Assembly (NCBI GenBank): GCA_049515655.1
Contig: JBEKTW010000002.1
Location: 222,998 to 286,997 of the forward strand
Direction: 5' to 3'
Length of the DNA: 64,000 nucleotides
From: JBEKTW01 sp049515655
GTDB taxonomy: Bacteria; Bacteroidota; Ignavibacteria; UBA10030; SZUA-254
The notes under the pieces were generated by a model. The model was given only the letters and a program-made list of their open reading frames with translations, ran no database searches and had not been told where the DNA came from. Shown in pieces: positions 8,841 to 15,244 of the stretch. Position 1 is the stretch's first letter. Each line of letters begins with the position of its first letter. The translations under genes and the position numbers were made by a program.

Positions 8841-8933
8841 TTTTTGAATTTTTCAGATGTCTCGATTTAGGAATTGTCTAGTATTGCCCCGCCAGATGTG
8901 CTGCACCTGCGGAGCAAATATCCGAATGGTGTT

Positions 8934-9515
8934 TCAATCCTTTCTAGTACTGTCTGGCCGGACACGTCCCGCAAGCTGGCGATACACCAGTGCTGCGCCA
9001 ATGAGTTTCAGAACATCCCACCAGGAAAAAATCAGGAACCCACTCTTCACTGCGTCAGCGAGGTTATGGAAATAGACGAAGTCCAGCTGAATTGTCCCCA
9101 GGGTAAATACGATAAACATGCCAGCCGTCATTGAGAGCAACGACCACACCAGAGTTTTCTCCCGGTGAGCGATGTACCCGACGGCATACGCGGCAACCGG
9201 AAAAGCCAACAGGTAACCACCGGTTGGTCCGACGAGCCGGAGAAAGCCGCATCCCCATCCGGAGAAGACCGGGACGCCTATCGCGCCGAGGCCAAGATAG
9301 ACAATCTGACTGATGGCGCCATTCCGCTTTCCGAGCAAAGCGCCGCCAAGCAATACAAAAAATGTTTGAAGTGTGTACGGGACCGGCTGGTGTGGAATTT
9401 GGATTTGGGCCCCAATCGCCGTCAATGCGGCGAAGGTCCCGGTCCATAATGCCTGGGAAACAATATCCCGGTCGATGGCAACCGGCGCTCCGAGCGGCGC
9501 GGTAGTTATTTTCAT
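8934..9515 (-). CDS. bioY: Biotin transporter BioY
   Basis: A 193-residue S-component of the biotin ECF transporter with about six membrane helices. Family motifs are IPHQPVPYTLQTFFVLL, GALLGKRNGAISQIVYLGLG and GPTGGYLLAFP, which line the biotin pocket. BioY can work alone or with an AT/T energizing module; none is encoded nearby. The ATG at 9515 is chosen because AGGGA lies six bases ahead; an in-frame ATG at 9521 would overlap it. It follows the hydrolase gene by nine bases on the same strand, so the two are probably co-transcribed. Confidence 0.92.
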   Translation of the reverse strand: MKITTAPLGAPVAIDRDIVSQALWTGTFAALTAIGAQIQIPHQPVPYTLQTFFVLLGGALLGKRNGAISQIVYLGLGAIGVPVFSGWGCGFLRLVGPTGGYLLAFPVAAYAVGYIAHREKTLVWSLLSMTAGMFIVFTLGTIQLDFVYFHNLADAVKSGFLIFSWWDVLKLIGAALVYRQLAGRVRPDSTRKD

Positions 9516-9524
9516 GTGCATTCC

Positions 9525-10382
9525 CTAGAGAGTTTTATGAAGCCAATGAATTATTATTTGCAGCGTTTCATTCAAAGTCGTGTAGTTATCTCTCGCCGGC
9601 GCGTGGGCGTTGTAGAGATGGCCTACCCTATCCAGCAGAACCAGCTCCGTCGTTTTCCGGTTTGCGGCGGCAAACAGTTCCTCCGCTTCCCGCGGTTGTA
9701 CGGTCAGGTCAGCCTTTCCATGGAGAATCAGCCAGGGGATGTTCAAGCTGGCCGCCGATTTCTCGACATTGAGCCGGTCGTGATGATTCTCAAGATCCTT
9801 CAACACATCAATTCCGAGCCGGAGAGGGCTCGCCATCGTATCGCGTGAAAGCGGATAGCAACCGAGGCGTCGCCAGGTTTCCTTCTGATGAGGGGTCCAT
9901 CTGTCGAACGCTGCAATTGCCGAAAGCGTCACAAGAGCATTCACGCGCCTGTCAGCCGCGGCATGGACAATTGCGAGTCCGCCGCCGCGGGAATGACCGA
10001 GGAGAACAATCCTTCTCGGTTCCAGACTCCTGTCGCGCTCCATCCAGGCCTCCGACGGAATTCGTCCGCTCGCAAACGCATCGACCACTGCGTCAAGGTC
10101 TTCAAGCTCCTTTGTGAATGTGTTCTTCTCAAATTTCCCAAAATCCGTTATGCGGTTGTCATCGCCCTGGACCCCGTTATGGGAAAAATTGAAGACGAAA
10201 GTAACAAAACCTGCTTGCGCTAACTTCTCACCAATATACGGAAAAAATCCCCAATCTTTGAATGCCATGAAGCTATGGCAAACGATAACTACCGGAGTTC
10301 CGTGTGCATCACCTCCACGGCGCAGATCGCCGCGAATACGATCGCCCGATGAATTGAAAAGGTCGACGCGCTCAACTTCCAT
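9525..10382 (-). CDS. Alpha/beta hydrolase
   Basis: A 285-residue cytoplasmic serine hydrolase of the alpha/beta fold. The nucleophile elbow GHSRGG places the catalytic serine at 131; Asp225 (GKADLT) and His255 (VGHL) complete a plausible triad. The oxyanion segment is VIVCHSFMAFKDWGFF. The family is near dienelactone hydrolases and acyl esterases; substrate unknown. It is first in a two-gene unit with bioY. Some bacteria use an alpha/beta hydrolase (BioH, BioG) to release pimeloyl-ACP methyl ester in biotin synthesis; the linkage makes a biotin role possible but the sequence does not show it. Confidence 0.85.
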   Translation of the reverse strand: MEVERVDLFNSSGDRIRGDLRRGGDAHGTPVVIVCHSFMAFKDWGFFPYIGEKLAQAGFVTFVFNFSHNGVQGDDNRITDFGKFEKNTFTKELEDLDAVVDAFASGRIPSEAWMERDRSLEPRRIVLLGHSRGGGLAIVHAAADRRVNALVTLSAIAAFDRWTPHQKETWRRLGCYPLSRDTMASPLRLGIDVLKDLENHHDRLNVEKSAASLNIPWLILHGKADLTVQPREAEELFAAANRKTTELVLLDRVGHLYNAHAPARDNYTTLNETLQIIIHWLHKTL

Positions 10383-10405
10383 ACAGTTCAGGAGTATTCG
10401 TGCAG

Positions 10406-10434
10406 AAAATACAGAATCGCTGTTCGATTTTCAA
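10406..10434 (-). promoter_or_regulatory. Predicted promoter of the hydrolase-bioY unit
   Basis: Minus strand: TTGAAA, 17 nt, TATTTT, ending 24 bases before the ATG at 10382. Confidence 0.55.
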
Positions 10435-10496
10435 AGATCATTCGACTTTTTAAATTGAGGAATATACTAAATACCGGCAAGAACAACAACGCCGGC

Positions 10497-10504
10497 AAAT
10501 TTCT
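10497..10504. repeat. Left target-site duplication of the IS1-family element
   Basis: AAATTTCT, identical to 14738-14745 immediately outside the other end. Confidence 0.92.
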
Positions 10505-10525
10505 GGTAGTGGGGCATTTTGAAAT
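10505..10525 (+). repeat. Left terminal inverted repeat of the IS1-family element
   Basis: Begins GGTAGTGGGG and ends GAAAT. Bases 10513-10530 (GGGCATTT TG AAATGCCC) also form a perfect 8-bp hairpin that could block transcripts entering from outside. Confidence 0.9.
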
Positions 10526-10637
10526 GCCCAAACTGGCGAAATTTGGAGGCGGTGAAAAATGACCCCAAAAATCTTTAAGAAATCCCGAAAACAGAAAAAA
10601 ATTGAAGAGTTACAATTTGAATTGCTGAATAATTCCG

Positions 10638-10940
10638 TTACTTCTGTGCTTCGTGGCTATCGGGAAGCGCGGTGCGTGTACCGAACTGTGCAAGCCAATC
10701 ATTTACGGACTTTAAATTATCTCCGAAGAGTTTGGCGAACAATTCTCCGGAATCGATGTCGGGTGGGTTCTTCGACTTTGCAATAAGTGCATCACCAAAA
10801 CCCAGCATTAGCGACGTAAGCGTTCTTATTTCAACCGTGAGTCCGTAAAGCATTAATTGAATGACGATATCCCGATTCTCTGGATGAATTTTTACAATGT
10901 CATGAGGAATACGAATCTTGTTGAGTTGTTCGTCTGTCAT
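10638..10940 (-). CDS. Hypothetical passenger protein (100 aa)
   Basis: A 100-residue soluble protein with no recognised family. It has an acidic/amphipathic N-terminal half (MTDEQLNKIRIPHDIVKI) and a hydrophobic middle (LTSLMLGFGDALI). It lies 29 bases behind the 85-residue membrane protein on the same strand inside the IS element, so the two probably share the promoter at 11248-11276. Function unknown. Confidence 0.6.
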   Translation of the reverse strand: MTDEQLNKIRIPHDIVKIHPENRDIVIQLMLYGLTVEIRTLTSLMLGFGDALIAKSKNPPDIDSGELFAKLFGDNLKSVNDWLAQFGTRTALPDSHEAQK

Positions 10941-10969
10941 AAAAAATCCTTTCGGTTATTGGAGTTCAT

Positions 10970-11227
10970 TCATAATGAATGTGATGGTGTCGAGTGTTTA
11001 TCGGTGGCTTTCTTTCTTTTGTTGATGTATTGAACCACCAGGGCATATCCAGCGGAATAGATAAGCAACGGAACAAATCCATCTCTAAAAATTGTAGAAA
11101 ACCAATTTGCGATCGGATTAGATGATGATGCGTAAACCATTCCCCAAAAGATCATCGCAAGAATATAAAATATGAAAAAATTTAAGACCTGCGTTGGTTG
11201 AGCTGGTGTCCATTTGGGCGTTTTCAT
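10970..11227 (-). CDS. Small membrane passenger protein (85 aa)
   Basis: Two predicted membrane helices (about residues 15-33, VLNFFIFYILAMIFWG..., and 50-68, GFVPLLIYSAGYALVV) with a basic, serine-rich C-terminus. The ATG has a GGGAGA ribosome-binding site. First gene of the leftward pair in the IS element. No family recognised; small two-helix proteins of this shape are seen among toxins, holins and transport subunits, but nothing here decides between them. Confidence 0.62.
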   Translation of the reverse strand: MKTPKWTPAQPTQVLNFFIFYILAMIFWGMVYASSSNPIANWFSTIFRDGFVPLLIYSAGYALVVQYINKRKKATDKHSTPSHSL

Positions 11228-11247
11228 GATGATCTCCCATATAAGTT

Positions 11248-11276
11248 ATTATGTTTAGTTGGTTGTACGCGCACAA
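11248..11276 (-). promoter_or_regulatory. Predicted promoter of the leftward passenger pair
   Basis: Minus strand: TTGTGC, 17 nt, CATAAT, ending 21 bases before the ATG at 11227. It is back to back with the rightward promoter at 11284. Confidence 0.45.
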
Positions 11277-11283
11277 TGCGCTT

Positions 11284-11312
11284 TTGGAGTAAACTCTAAA
11301 TTCTCTTACATA
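11284..11312 (+). promoter_or_regulatory. Predicted promoter of the 52-residue passenger gene
   Basis: TTGGAG, 17 nt, TACATA; the ATG follows at 11326. AAGGA at 11312-11316 serves as ribosome-binding site, so the transcript leader would be very short. Confidence 0.4.
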
Positions 11313-11325
11313 AGGAACGGACGCA

Positions 11326-11484
11326 ATGAAATACTTATTAATTGGCTTCATCATTGGATTCCCGATTGGATTTTCCCTAACAAGATTCTTCCTGTTTGTG
11401 TATGAGGAGTTTGCGGATGACCTTTTCTATTGGTTCGAGGAAACCCGAATTGGCAAGGCATTATTGAGATGGATGGGCTGGTGA
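11326..11484 (+). CDS. Small membrane passenger protein (52 aa)
   Basis: Starts MKYLLIGFIIGFPIGFSL, one strong membrane helix, then an acidic aromatic stretch (YEEFADDLFYWFEE) and a basic tryptophan-rich end (LLRWMGW). AAGGA lies nine bases ahead of the ATG. Its last 24 bases overlap, tail to tail, the 124-residue gene on the other strand. No family recognised; the hydrophobic head and amphipathic tail recall small membrane-active peptides, which is only a resemblance. Confidence 0.55.
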   Translation: MKYLLIGFIIGFPIGFSLTRFFLFVYEEFADDLFYWFEETRIGKALLRWMGW

Positions 11485-11835
11485 TTTTCGGTCAGGTCTT
11501 GCGTGCTCAATAACTACCTCGAAAAGCTTATGTCCTTCGGTGAGGAACTGATCTAAACGCTTGGGCGTGAGCCAGCGTCGGTTAATGATCTTTGCAAGTT
11601 GCAACACGTTGACGAGATAGACCTGATAAGGAGGAACATAGCCGCCACCGCCCTTCTGCTTGGCATCAATTTCATGTAGATACTGTTCTGAAGCAATGCG
11701 AGCAATTAGTTCACTAAATGATTTGCGTTCCTCTGAGCGTTTGGAAATCCAAGCGGTAAGAAAACCGAATAGACCACCAATAAATGCACCGGCGAGTGTG
11801 CCTATTACTGTTAATTCTTGAGCATCGAATTTCAT
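11461..11835 (-). CDS. Single-span membrane passenger protein (124 aa)
   Basis: An N-terminal hydrophobic glycine-rich segment (VIGTLAGAFIGGLFGFLTAWI, residues 10-30) is followed by a charged, mostly helical cytoplasmic-type domain with a GGGGYVPP loop. AAGGAA precedes the ATG, and a TTGATT-17-TACATT promoter lies at 11865-11893. Part of the IS element. No family recognised; placement suggests a membrane-anchored partner of the other passengers, which is inference. Confidence 0.6.
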   Translation of the reverse strand: MKFDAQELTVIGTLAGAFIGGLFGFLTAWISKRSEERKSFSELIARIASEQYLHEIDAKQKGGGGYVPPYQVYLVNVLQLAKIINRRWLTPKRLDQFLTEGHKLFEVVIEHARPDRKSPAHPSQ

Positions 11836-11864
11836 GGTATATTCCTTATGTGATTGTTGGAATT

Positions 11865-11893
11865 AATGTAGCTATATCGTTTTGTGAAATCAA
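11865..11893 (-). promoter_or_regulatory. Predicted promoter of the 124-residue passenger gene
   Basis: Minus strand: TTGATT, 17 nt, TACATT, ending 29 bases before the ATG at 11835. Confidence 0.55.
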
Positions 11894-11907
11894 GCATACC
11901 CGTTGAC

Positions 11908-11936
11908 TTGAAAAAGGGGTAAGAATGACGTAAATT
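11908..11936 (+). promoter_or_regulatory. Predicted promoter of the leader ORF / 253-residue passenger gene
   Basis: TTGAAA, 17 nt, TAAATT. Transcription from here would make a leader of about 130 nt that contains the hairpin at 11989-12059. Confidence 0.45.
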
Positions 11937-11988
11937 GGGGCAAGAAAAGATCGCATACCGCTCTGGATATGTGACAAAAGAATTTAAG

Positions 11989-12059
11989 AATCCTTCTCGT
12001 TCGCTGCATTGACAGGGAGGGTAAGCATGGGCTTACTCCAGAGCACGAGAAGGATTTTT
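11989..12059 (+). promoter_or_regulatory. Nested leader hairpin with T-run ahead of the 253-residue gene
   Basis: AATCCTTCTCGT (11989-12000) pairs perfectly with ACGAGAAGGATT (12045-12056), and TTTTT follows, so the outer stem can act as a terminator. Within it GTAAGC (12021-12026) pairs with GCTTAC (12031-12036), leaving ATGG in the loop. A short leader ORF starts at that ATG. Together they look like an attenuator or a structured translation leader. Confidence 0.6.
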
Positions 12060-12074
12060 ATTGAGTCCCCATGA
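12027..12074 (+). CDS. Putative 15-residue leader peptide
   Basis: ATG 12027 has a good ribosome-binding site (GGGAGG, 12015-12020, six bases away). It encodes MGLLQSTRRIFIESP and stops at TGA 12072-12074, overlapping the ATG of the next gene as ATGA. The next gene has no strong site of its own, so its translation may be coupled to this peptide. Translating ribosomes would open the outer stem of the leader hairpin. Too short to prove from sequence. Confidence 0.4.
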   Translation: MGLLQSTRRIFIESP

Positions 12075-12832
12075 TCCGAAAAAATCCTTCTGGGTTACTT
12101 TCCGCCGATGATCTATTCAATAACGCTCTTCCTACATTCACAAAGCAGATTAGAAACAATCTCAAAGACGGATGGGGGGAATTTCGCGCAGATCTCGATC
12201 TCGAAATGAAGGAAAAATGGGCATTGGCACAGGCGAAAGCCCTAAGAATGGGTGCGGCTGCTGTCGATATTGACAGGGTTGTTCTTCGATACCCCCTTTA
12301 CCGTAAACATGGCGAAAAGATCGGAGAAGATTTTCTATTAGCATTTACAAACATCCTGAAACCCCATTGCCGAGATATATCCGAAAAGTGTAAGGCTATT
12401 TTATTTGTTGCACTTTCCGACCTATACAAGGGGATTGTAGAACGGGAAATCATGAATCTCAAACAACTTGCTGCCTCGATGGGAAGAATCAACCAAAGCC
12501 AAAGCATGATCCTTCCTATGCAGAGCATTTACTATTCGGCACTCTCGAAATATCAAAATAGACTTGAGGTGGAAATTGGGAAGCACAATCTTGAGGTGAA
12601 GGCGGGGGAAATCAAGAGAAAAGAGGAAAATCACCCCATAGCGGAGATTAAAACGTTAGTACATACCCCGAAGCATGTACTTATTAAGAGCGGTGTAAAC
12701 AAGATGCTGGAAAGTCTTCGTCTGGAAAAGCCCGAAACCTCCCTCGAAGAGGCAAAACGCATTTATGCACACCTAAACGGTCTTTCCTATACAAACGTAA
12801 ACAAATCCTACCATTACACCGCGAAAAAGTAA
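12071..12832 (+). CDS. Hypothetical passenger protein (253 aa)
   Basis: The largest passenger of the IS element, a 253-residue soluble, lysine-rich, mostly helical protein with no recognised domain, signal or membrane segment. Residues 160-190 are strongly charged (EVEIGKHNLEVKAGEIKRKE) and may form a coiled coil. The start overlaps the stop of the leader peptide. Codon use is AT-richer than that of host genes nearby. A perfect ACTCACC-AAT-GGTGAGT hairpin (12855-12871) follows the stop, without a T-run. Function unknown. Confidence 0.65.
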   Translation: MIRKNPSGLLSADDLFNNALPTFTKQIRNNLKDGWGEFRADLDLEMKEKWALAQAKALRMGAAAVDIDRVVLRYPLYRKHGEKIGEDFLLAFTNILKPHCRDISEKCKAILFVALSDLYKGIVEREIMNLKQLAASMGRINQSQSMILPMQSIYYSALSKYQNRLEVEIGKHNLEVKAGEIKRKEENHPIAEIKTLVHTPKHVLIKSGVNKMLESLRLEKPETSLEEAKRIYAHLNGLSYTNVNKSYHYTAKK

Positions 12833-12954
12833 CCACTCACCAACTCACCAAAATACTCACCAATGGTGAGTGCAAAACCTGTTCCTCTTTAGCATATTTA
12901 TACCAGACTTACAGCAACAAAAAGAGAACACTGAAAATATTTTTTTAAAAGTAC

Positions 12955-12983
12955 TTGACTTCTATACTTGTAATGCTTATATT
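12955..12983 (+). promoter_or_regulatory. Predicted promoter of the coiled-coil/winged-helix passenger gene
   Basis: TTGACT, 17 nt, TATATT, with the ATG at 13004. The best-scoring promoter by eye inside the IS element. Confidence 0.65.
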
Positions 12984-13003
12984 GCTTGTAAAGAGAATAA
13001 CCG

Positions 13004-13375
13004 ATGAAAAACACAGTTACACTTGAAAGTCTTAAAGAGCGGCAGAAGGAACTCACCGACGAGCTTCGGGCAATCGAGAGGCTCATCGGGGTCTATGAGG
13101 GAAAGCTGAACAAAGAAAAGCAAGAGTACGTCAATATGGTATCCGAAACCACGCTGACAACTCGTGAGAAGGTTGTTAACATCGTGACCGATTTAGTTTT
13201 CAAGAACAAGCGTCCTGTTAAAGCCATTGAGATTTTCAACGCGATTAAGAGAACGCGAATCTTGAAAGATATGAGGAATGAGCAGGCTACACTCGCTGCC
13301 ATTCTTTCTCAGGAAGTCAAGAAGAAAAGCGCACGATTAAAAAAGGTAACCCGTGGCGTTTACACTATCAAATAA
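13004..13375 (+). CDS. Coiled-coil plus winged-helix (HARE-HTH-like) passenger protein
   Basis: A 123-residue protein. Residues 5-45 form a charged coiled coil (LKERQKELTDELRAIERL). Residues 52-123 resemble the winged-helix HARE-HTH fold: a helix after TTREKVV, a PVKAIEIFNAI helix, a QATLAAILSQEV helix and a closing GVYTIK strand. This domain is found in DNA-binding and restriction-associated proteins. A DNA-binding regulator of the IS element is the simplest reading; the match is from pattern only. It has its own promoter and lies 254 bases ahead of the transposase. Confidence 0.6.
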   Translation: MKNTVTLESLKERQKELTDELRAIERLIGVYEGKLNKEKQEYVNMVSETTLTTREKVVNIVTDLVFKNKRPVKAIEIFNAIKRTRILKDMRNEQATLAAILSQEVKKKSARLKKVTRGVYTIK

Positions 13376-13487
13376 AAAGGCAATCTCCATGACCGTAATC
13401 AAAGAAGATTGCCCATTCAAACTATCGCAGGCCACTCTGCACAGAAAGGAGAGCAGCATGCGCGTAATGCGAAGCAAGATATGAGAT

Positions 13488-13635
13488 AGCCCGCATTTAG
13501 CGGGCTTACCGAGCGTTTGCGCGCTCAATAAGCCCTGTAATTCACGCCCGCTATGAACGAGCATGAACCCTGATTCAATATACGTTCATTGCGGGAAAAA
13601 GTCAAGACCGAAAATTAAGGAATACCGCAATGAAC
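13488..13635 (+). promoter_or_regulatory. Structured leader of the transposase with alternative start-codon hairpins
   Basis: Three segments can pair in two exclusive ways. A is CCCGCTATGAAC (13547-13558), B is GTTCATTGCGGG (13584-13595), C is CCGCAATGAAC (13625-13635). C contains the transposase ATG (13630-13632). B:C is a perfect 11-bp stem that hides the ATG; A:B pairs 11 of 12 and would free it. The ribosome-binding site AAGGA (13617-13621) lies in the B:C loop. Further upstream AGCCCGC (13488-13494) pairs with GCGGGCT (13500-13506). A 31-codon frame at 13389-13484 in this leader has no good ribosome-binding site. Confidence 0.6.
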
Positions 13636-14472
13636 ACTTTATCCACCGAAAAGAAAGTAATGGTTCTCTCGGCACTCGTTGAGGGAAATTCAATTTGCTC
13701 AATCGTCCGCATGACGGGCGTAAACAAACGCACGATCTTGAGGCTGCTTTGTGAGGCCGGAGAAAAAGCCCAGGAACTACTTGACCGTGAAATGGTGAAT
13801 CTGAAAGTCTCAAAGGTTCAGGTAGATGAAATCTGGACGTTCGTAGGCAAGAAACAGAAAGAACTCAAGAGAGACGAAACGAGGAATCCAGAATTGGGCG
13901 ATCAATACGTCTTTGTCGCTCTCGATGCTGAAACGAAACTCGTTCCTGCCTTCCGTGTCGGGAAACGTACTGGAGACCTGGCAAAGTCTTTTATGGTCGA
14001 ATTACGAACAAGAATCATGACCCGCTTTCAGCTTTCAACCGATGCCTTTAGCGGCTACTCCGAGGCGGTTGATACTGTTTTCGGGCAAGACATTGACTAC
14101 GGGCAGATTCATAAGCAATACTCAGACGAACAAAAGAACGAACACAGATACAGTCCGGGGAATATAATACGAGTAACTAAGAGAGTCTTACTTGGTGAAC
14201 CCATCCGAAAGAGCATTTCCACAAGTTATGTTGAACGGCAGAATTTGACTATCCGTATGCAGATGAGAAGATTTACTCGGTTGACCAATGCTTTCAGCAA
14301 GAAACTTGAAAACTTGAAAGCAGCATTAGCATTACATTTCTTCCACTACAACTTTATGCGGATTCATCAAACATTGAGAGTGACCCCGGCCATGCAAGCG
14401 GGTATCGCAAAGCATCTTTGGAGATGGGAAGAACTGTTAGATTGGAATGAATATCAAAAGGAAGCGGCGTGA
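13630..14472 (+). CDS. IS1-family transposase (single-frame type)
   Basis: A 280-residue DDE transposase that cuts and joins the element ends. Residues 21-40 form a helix-turn-helix (SICSIVRMTGVNKRT). Catalytic residues visible by alignment to the IS1 pattern are Asp66 in VDEIWTFVG, Asp138 in STDAFSGY and Glu202 in YVERQNL, the last followed by the IS1-type basic stretch RMQMRRFTRLTNAFSKK. One uninterrupted frame replaces the insA/insB' frameshift of classical IS1. The ATG sits inside an inverted repeat (see the leader feature). The stop overlaps the next small gene. Confidence 0.93.
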   Translation: MNTLSTEKKVMVLSALVEGNSICSIVRMTGVNKRTILRLLCEAGEKAQELLDREMVNLKVSKVQVDEIWTFVGKKQKELKRDETRNPELGDQYVFVALDAETKLVPAFRVGKRTGDLAKSFMVELRTRIMTRFQLSTDAFSGYSEAVDTVFGQDIDYGQIHKQYSDEQKNEHRYSPGNIIRVTKRVLLGEPIRKSISTSYVERQNLTIRMQMRRFTRLTNAFSKKLENLKAALALHFFHYNFMRIHQTLRVTPAMQAGIAKHLWRWEELLDWNEYQKEAA

Positions 14473-14705
14473 TGAAATATTTTCTGGTTACCTACAAGGA
14501 AAAGGGCAATCGACCGAGTAGTTCGGGAATACTACCAAGTGAATGGGTTTATGCTATTGCCGAAGAAGATGTGCCCGGTGAGTTAATTAAAAAGTTTGCT
14601 CAGAACAAAAGGTTTGGACTTAAACCAGATTTCTCTGAAGAAGAATTTAAGTCTCTTTATAAAATCGAAGAAATAGTCGAGATTAAAAATGAAGGGAAAA
14701 AATAG
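14472..14705 (+). CDS. Hypothetical passenger protein (77 aa) coupled to the transposase
   Basis: ATG 14472 shares its A with the transposase stop (TGATG); a GTG three bases earlier is also possible. The 77-residue product starts MKYFLVTYKEKGNRPSSSG and is mixed alpha/beta in look with an acidic C-terminal half. Not recognised. Its coupling to the transposase and position next to the right end suggest a role in transposition or its control, but this is only positional. Confidence 0.55.
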   Translation: MKYFLVTYKEKGNRPSSSGILPSEWVYAIAEEDVPGELIKKFAQNKRFGLKPDFSEEEFKSLYKIEEIVEIKNEGKK

Positions 14706-14716
14706 TCTTCTCGGTT

Positions 14717-14737
14717 ATTTCAAAATGCACCACTACC
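14717..14737 (-). repeat. Right terminal inverted repeat of the IS1-family element
   Basis: Reverse complement GGTAGTGGTGCATTTTGAAAT matches the left end at 20 of 21 bases. Confidence 0.9.
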
Positions 14738-14745
14738 AAATTTCT
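14738..14745. repeat. Right target-site duplication of the IS1-family element
   Basis: AAATTTCT, identical to 10497-10504. Confidence 0.92.
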
Positions 14746-14761
14746 GGTAGTGCATCATTTT
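14746..14761 (+). repeat. Relic IS-end-like sequence abutting the target duplication
   Basis: GGTAGTGCATCATTTT directly follows the duplication and matches the element's left end at 13 of 16 positions, including the GGTAGTG tip. It looks like the stub of an older related insertion. Confidence 0.5.
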
Positions 14762-14794
14762 CACTCCTGAGCGCTGTGCCGACCCCACCTTCCG

Positions 14795-14933
14795 TGAGGC
14801 TGTCCTAAGAGTCCCAGCGTCATGCTGACATTCTTCTGGTCAGCATCTAAACGTCAGCGGCGACATGCTCGGTTCAGATCCTGACCAAGAGCATGTCAGG
14901 ATGACGGGTTGGATTACTTTTTGGACAGCCTCA
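14795..14933. mobile_element. MITE-like palindromic element (139 bp)
   Basis: TGAGGCTGTCC at 14795-14805 is exactly inverted as GGACAGCCTCA at 14923-14933. The inverted similarity continues imperfectly for about 55 bases each side (left: GTCATGCTGAC then GGTCAGCATCT; right, reversed: GTCATCCTGAC then GGTCAGGATCT). There is no coding capacity. The size and ends suggest a non-autonomous transposon moved in trans. Its core is related to the repeat at 8761-8840. Confidence 0.65.
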
Positions 14934-14991
14934 ATACAAGAGGGGGTCAGTCGTGGACAACACGATTCAAACTGAGGCACTACCGCATTTC

Positions 14992-15020
14992 TTGTAAATA
15001 AAATCGATAATGTCTATATT
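14992..15020 (+). promoter_or_regulatory. Predicted promoter of the SPOR-domain gene
   Basis: TTGTAA, 17 nt, TATATT. A second candidate, TTGATA-17-TACATT, is at 15103-15131. Either gives a long leader (about 110-220 nt) before the ATG at 15245. Confidence 0.45.
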
Positions 15021-15035
15021 ACCAAGGCTTTATAG

Positions 15036-15218
15036 GCTTTTCGGAAGAGCCGGTGTTGCCGTGGACGCATCTTCACGTACATCAAAAAGTTTGCAGGGGA
15101 GCTTGATATAAATACACCGAAGTTGTACATTACAGGGTCGGGAACGAAAAGCCAGTTCCTCAAAAGACTTAAATTGTCCAAAAATTCAATACATCATGGC
15201 ATCAAGAATATCGAATAA
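15036..15218 (+). pseudogene. Possible gene remnant upstream of the SPOR-domain gene
   Basis: Frame 15066-15218 reads RIFTYIKKFAGELD, then TPKLYITGSGTKSQFLKRL and ends HHGIKNIE before a stop. The amino-acid mix looks protein-like, but the frame has no ATG, GTG or TTG after the stop at 15033. It may be the tail of a gene broken by the insertions just upstream. No family recognised, and chance cannot be excluded. Confidence 0.3.
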
Positions 15219-15244
15219 CTCTCTCAACCACTATTGGAGGATGT

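Larger units (their letters stand above)
10505..14737 (+). mobile_element. Complete IS1-family element with passenger genes (4,233 bp)
   Basis: The ends are GGTAGTGGGGCATTTTGAAAT (bases 10505-10525) and, reversed, the same sequence with one change (14717-14737): 20 of 21 match. AAATTTCT at 10497-10504 and at 14738-14745 is a perfect 8-bp target duplication. GGTnnTG ends, 8-bp duplications and a DDE transposase with TDxxxxY and YVERQN motifs fit the IS1 family. Single-frame IS1 relatives up to several kb with passenger genes are known. The intact ends and duplication indicate a recent, single insertion. Inside are seven or eight small genes on both strands, visibly more AT-rich than the flanking genes. 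Confidence 0.92.

Noticed and set aside
8657..8933. Possible small gene between the glycosidase and bioY
   Set aside because: Sequence is a dispersed repeat plus low-complexity taggattta strings; frames there are short and start inside the repeat.
10559..10786. 75-codon plus-strand frame at the left end of the IS element
   Set aside because: It has GGAGG ahead, but most of it is antisense to the 100-residue passenger and the product turns arginine/cysteine-rich. A truncated passenger remains possible.
13389..13484. 31-codon frame in the transposase leader
   Set aside because: No good ribosome-binding site and no conservation evidence; region is better explained as structured leader.
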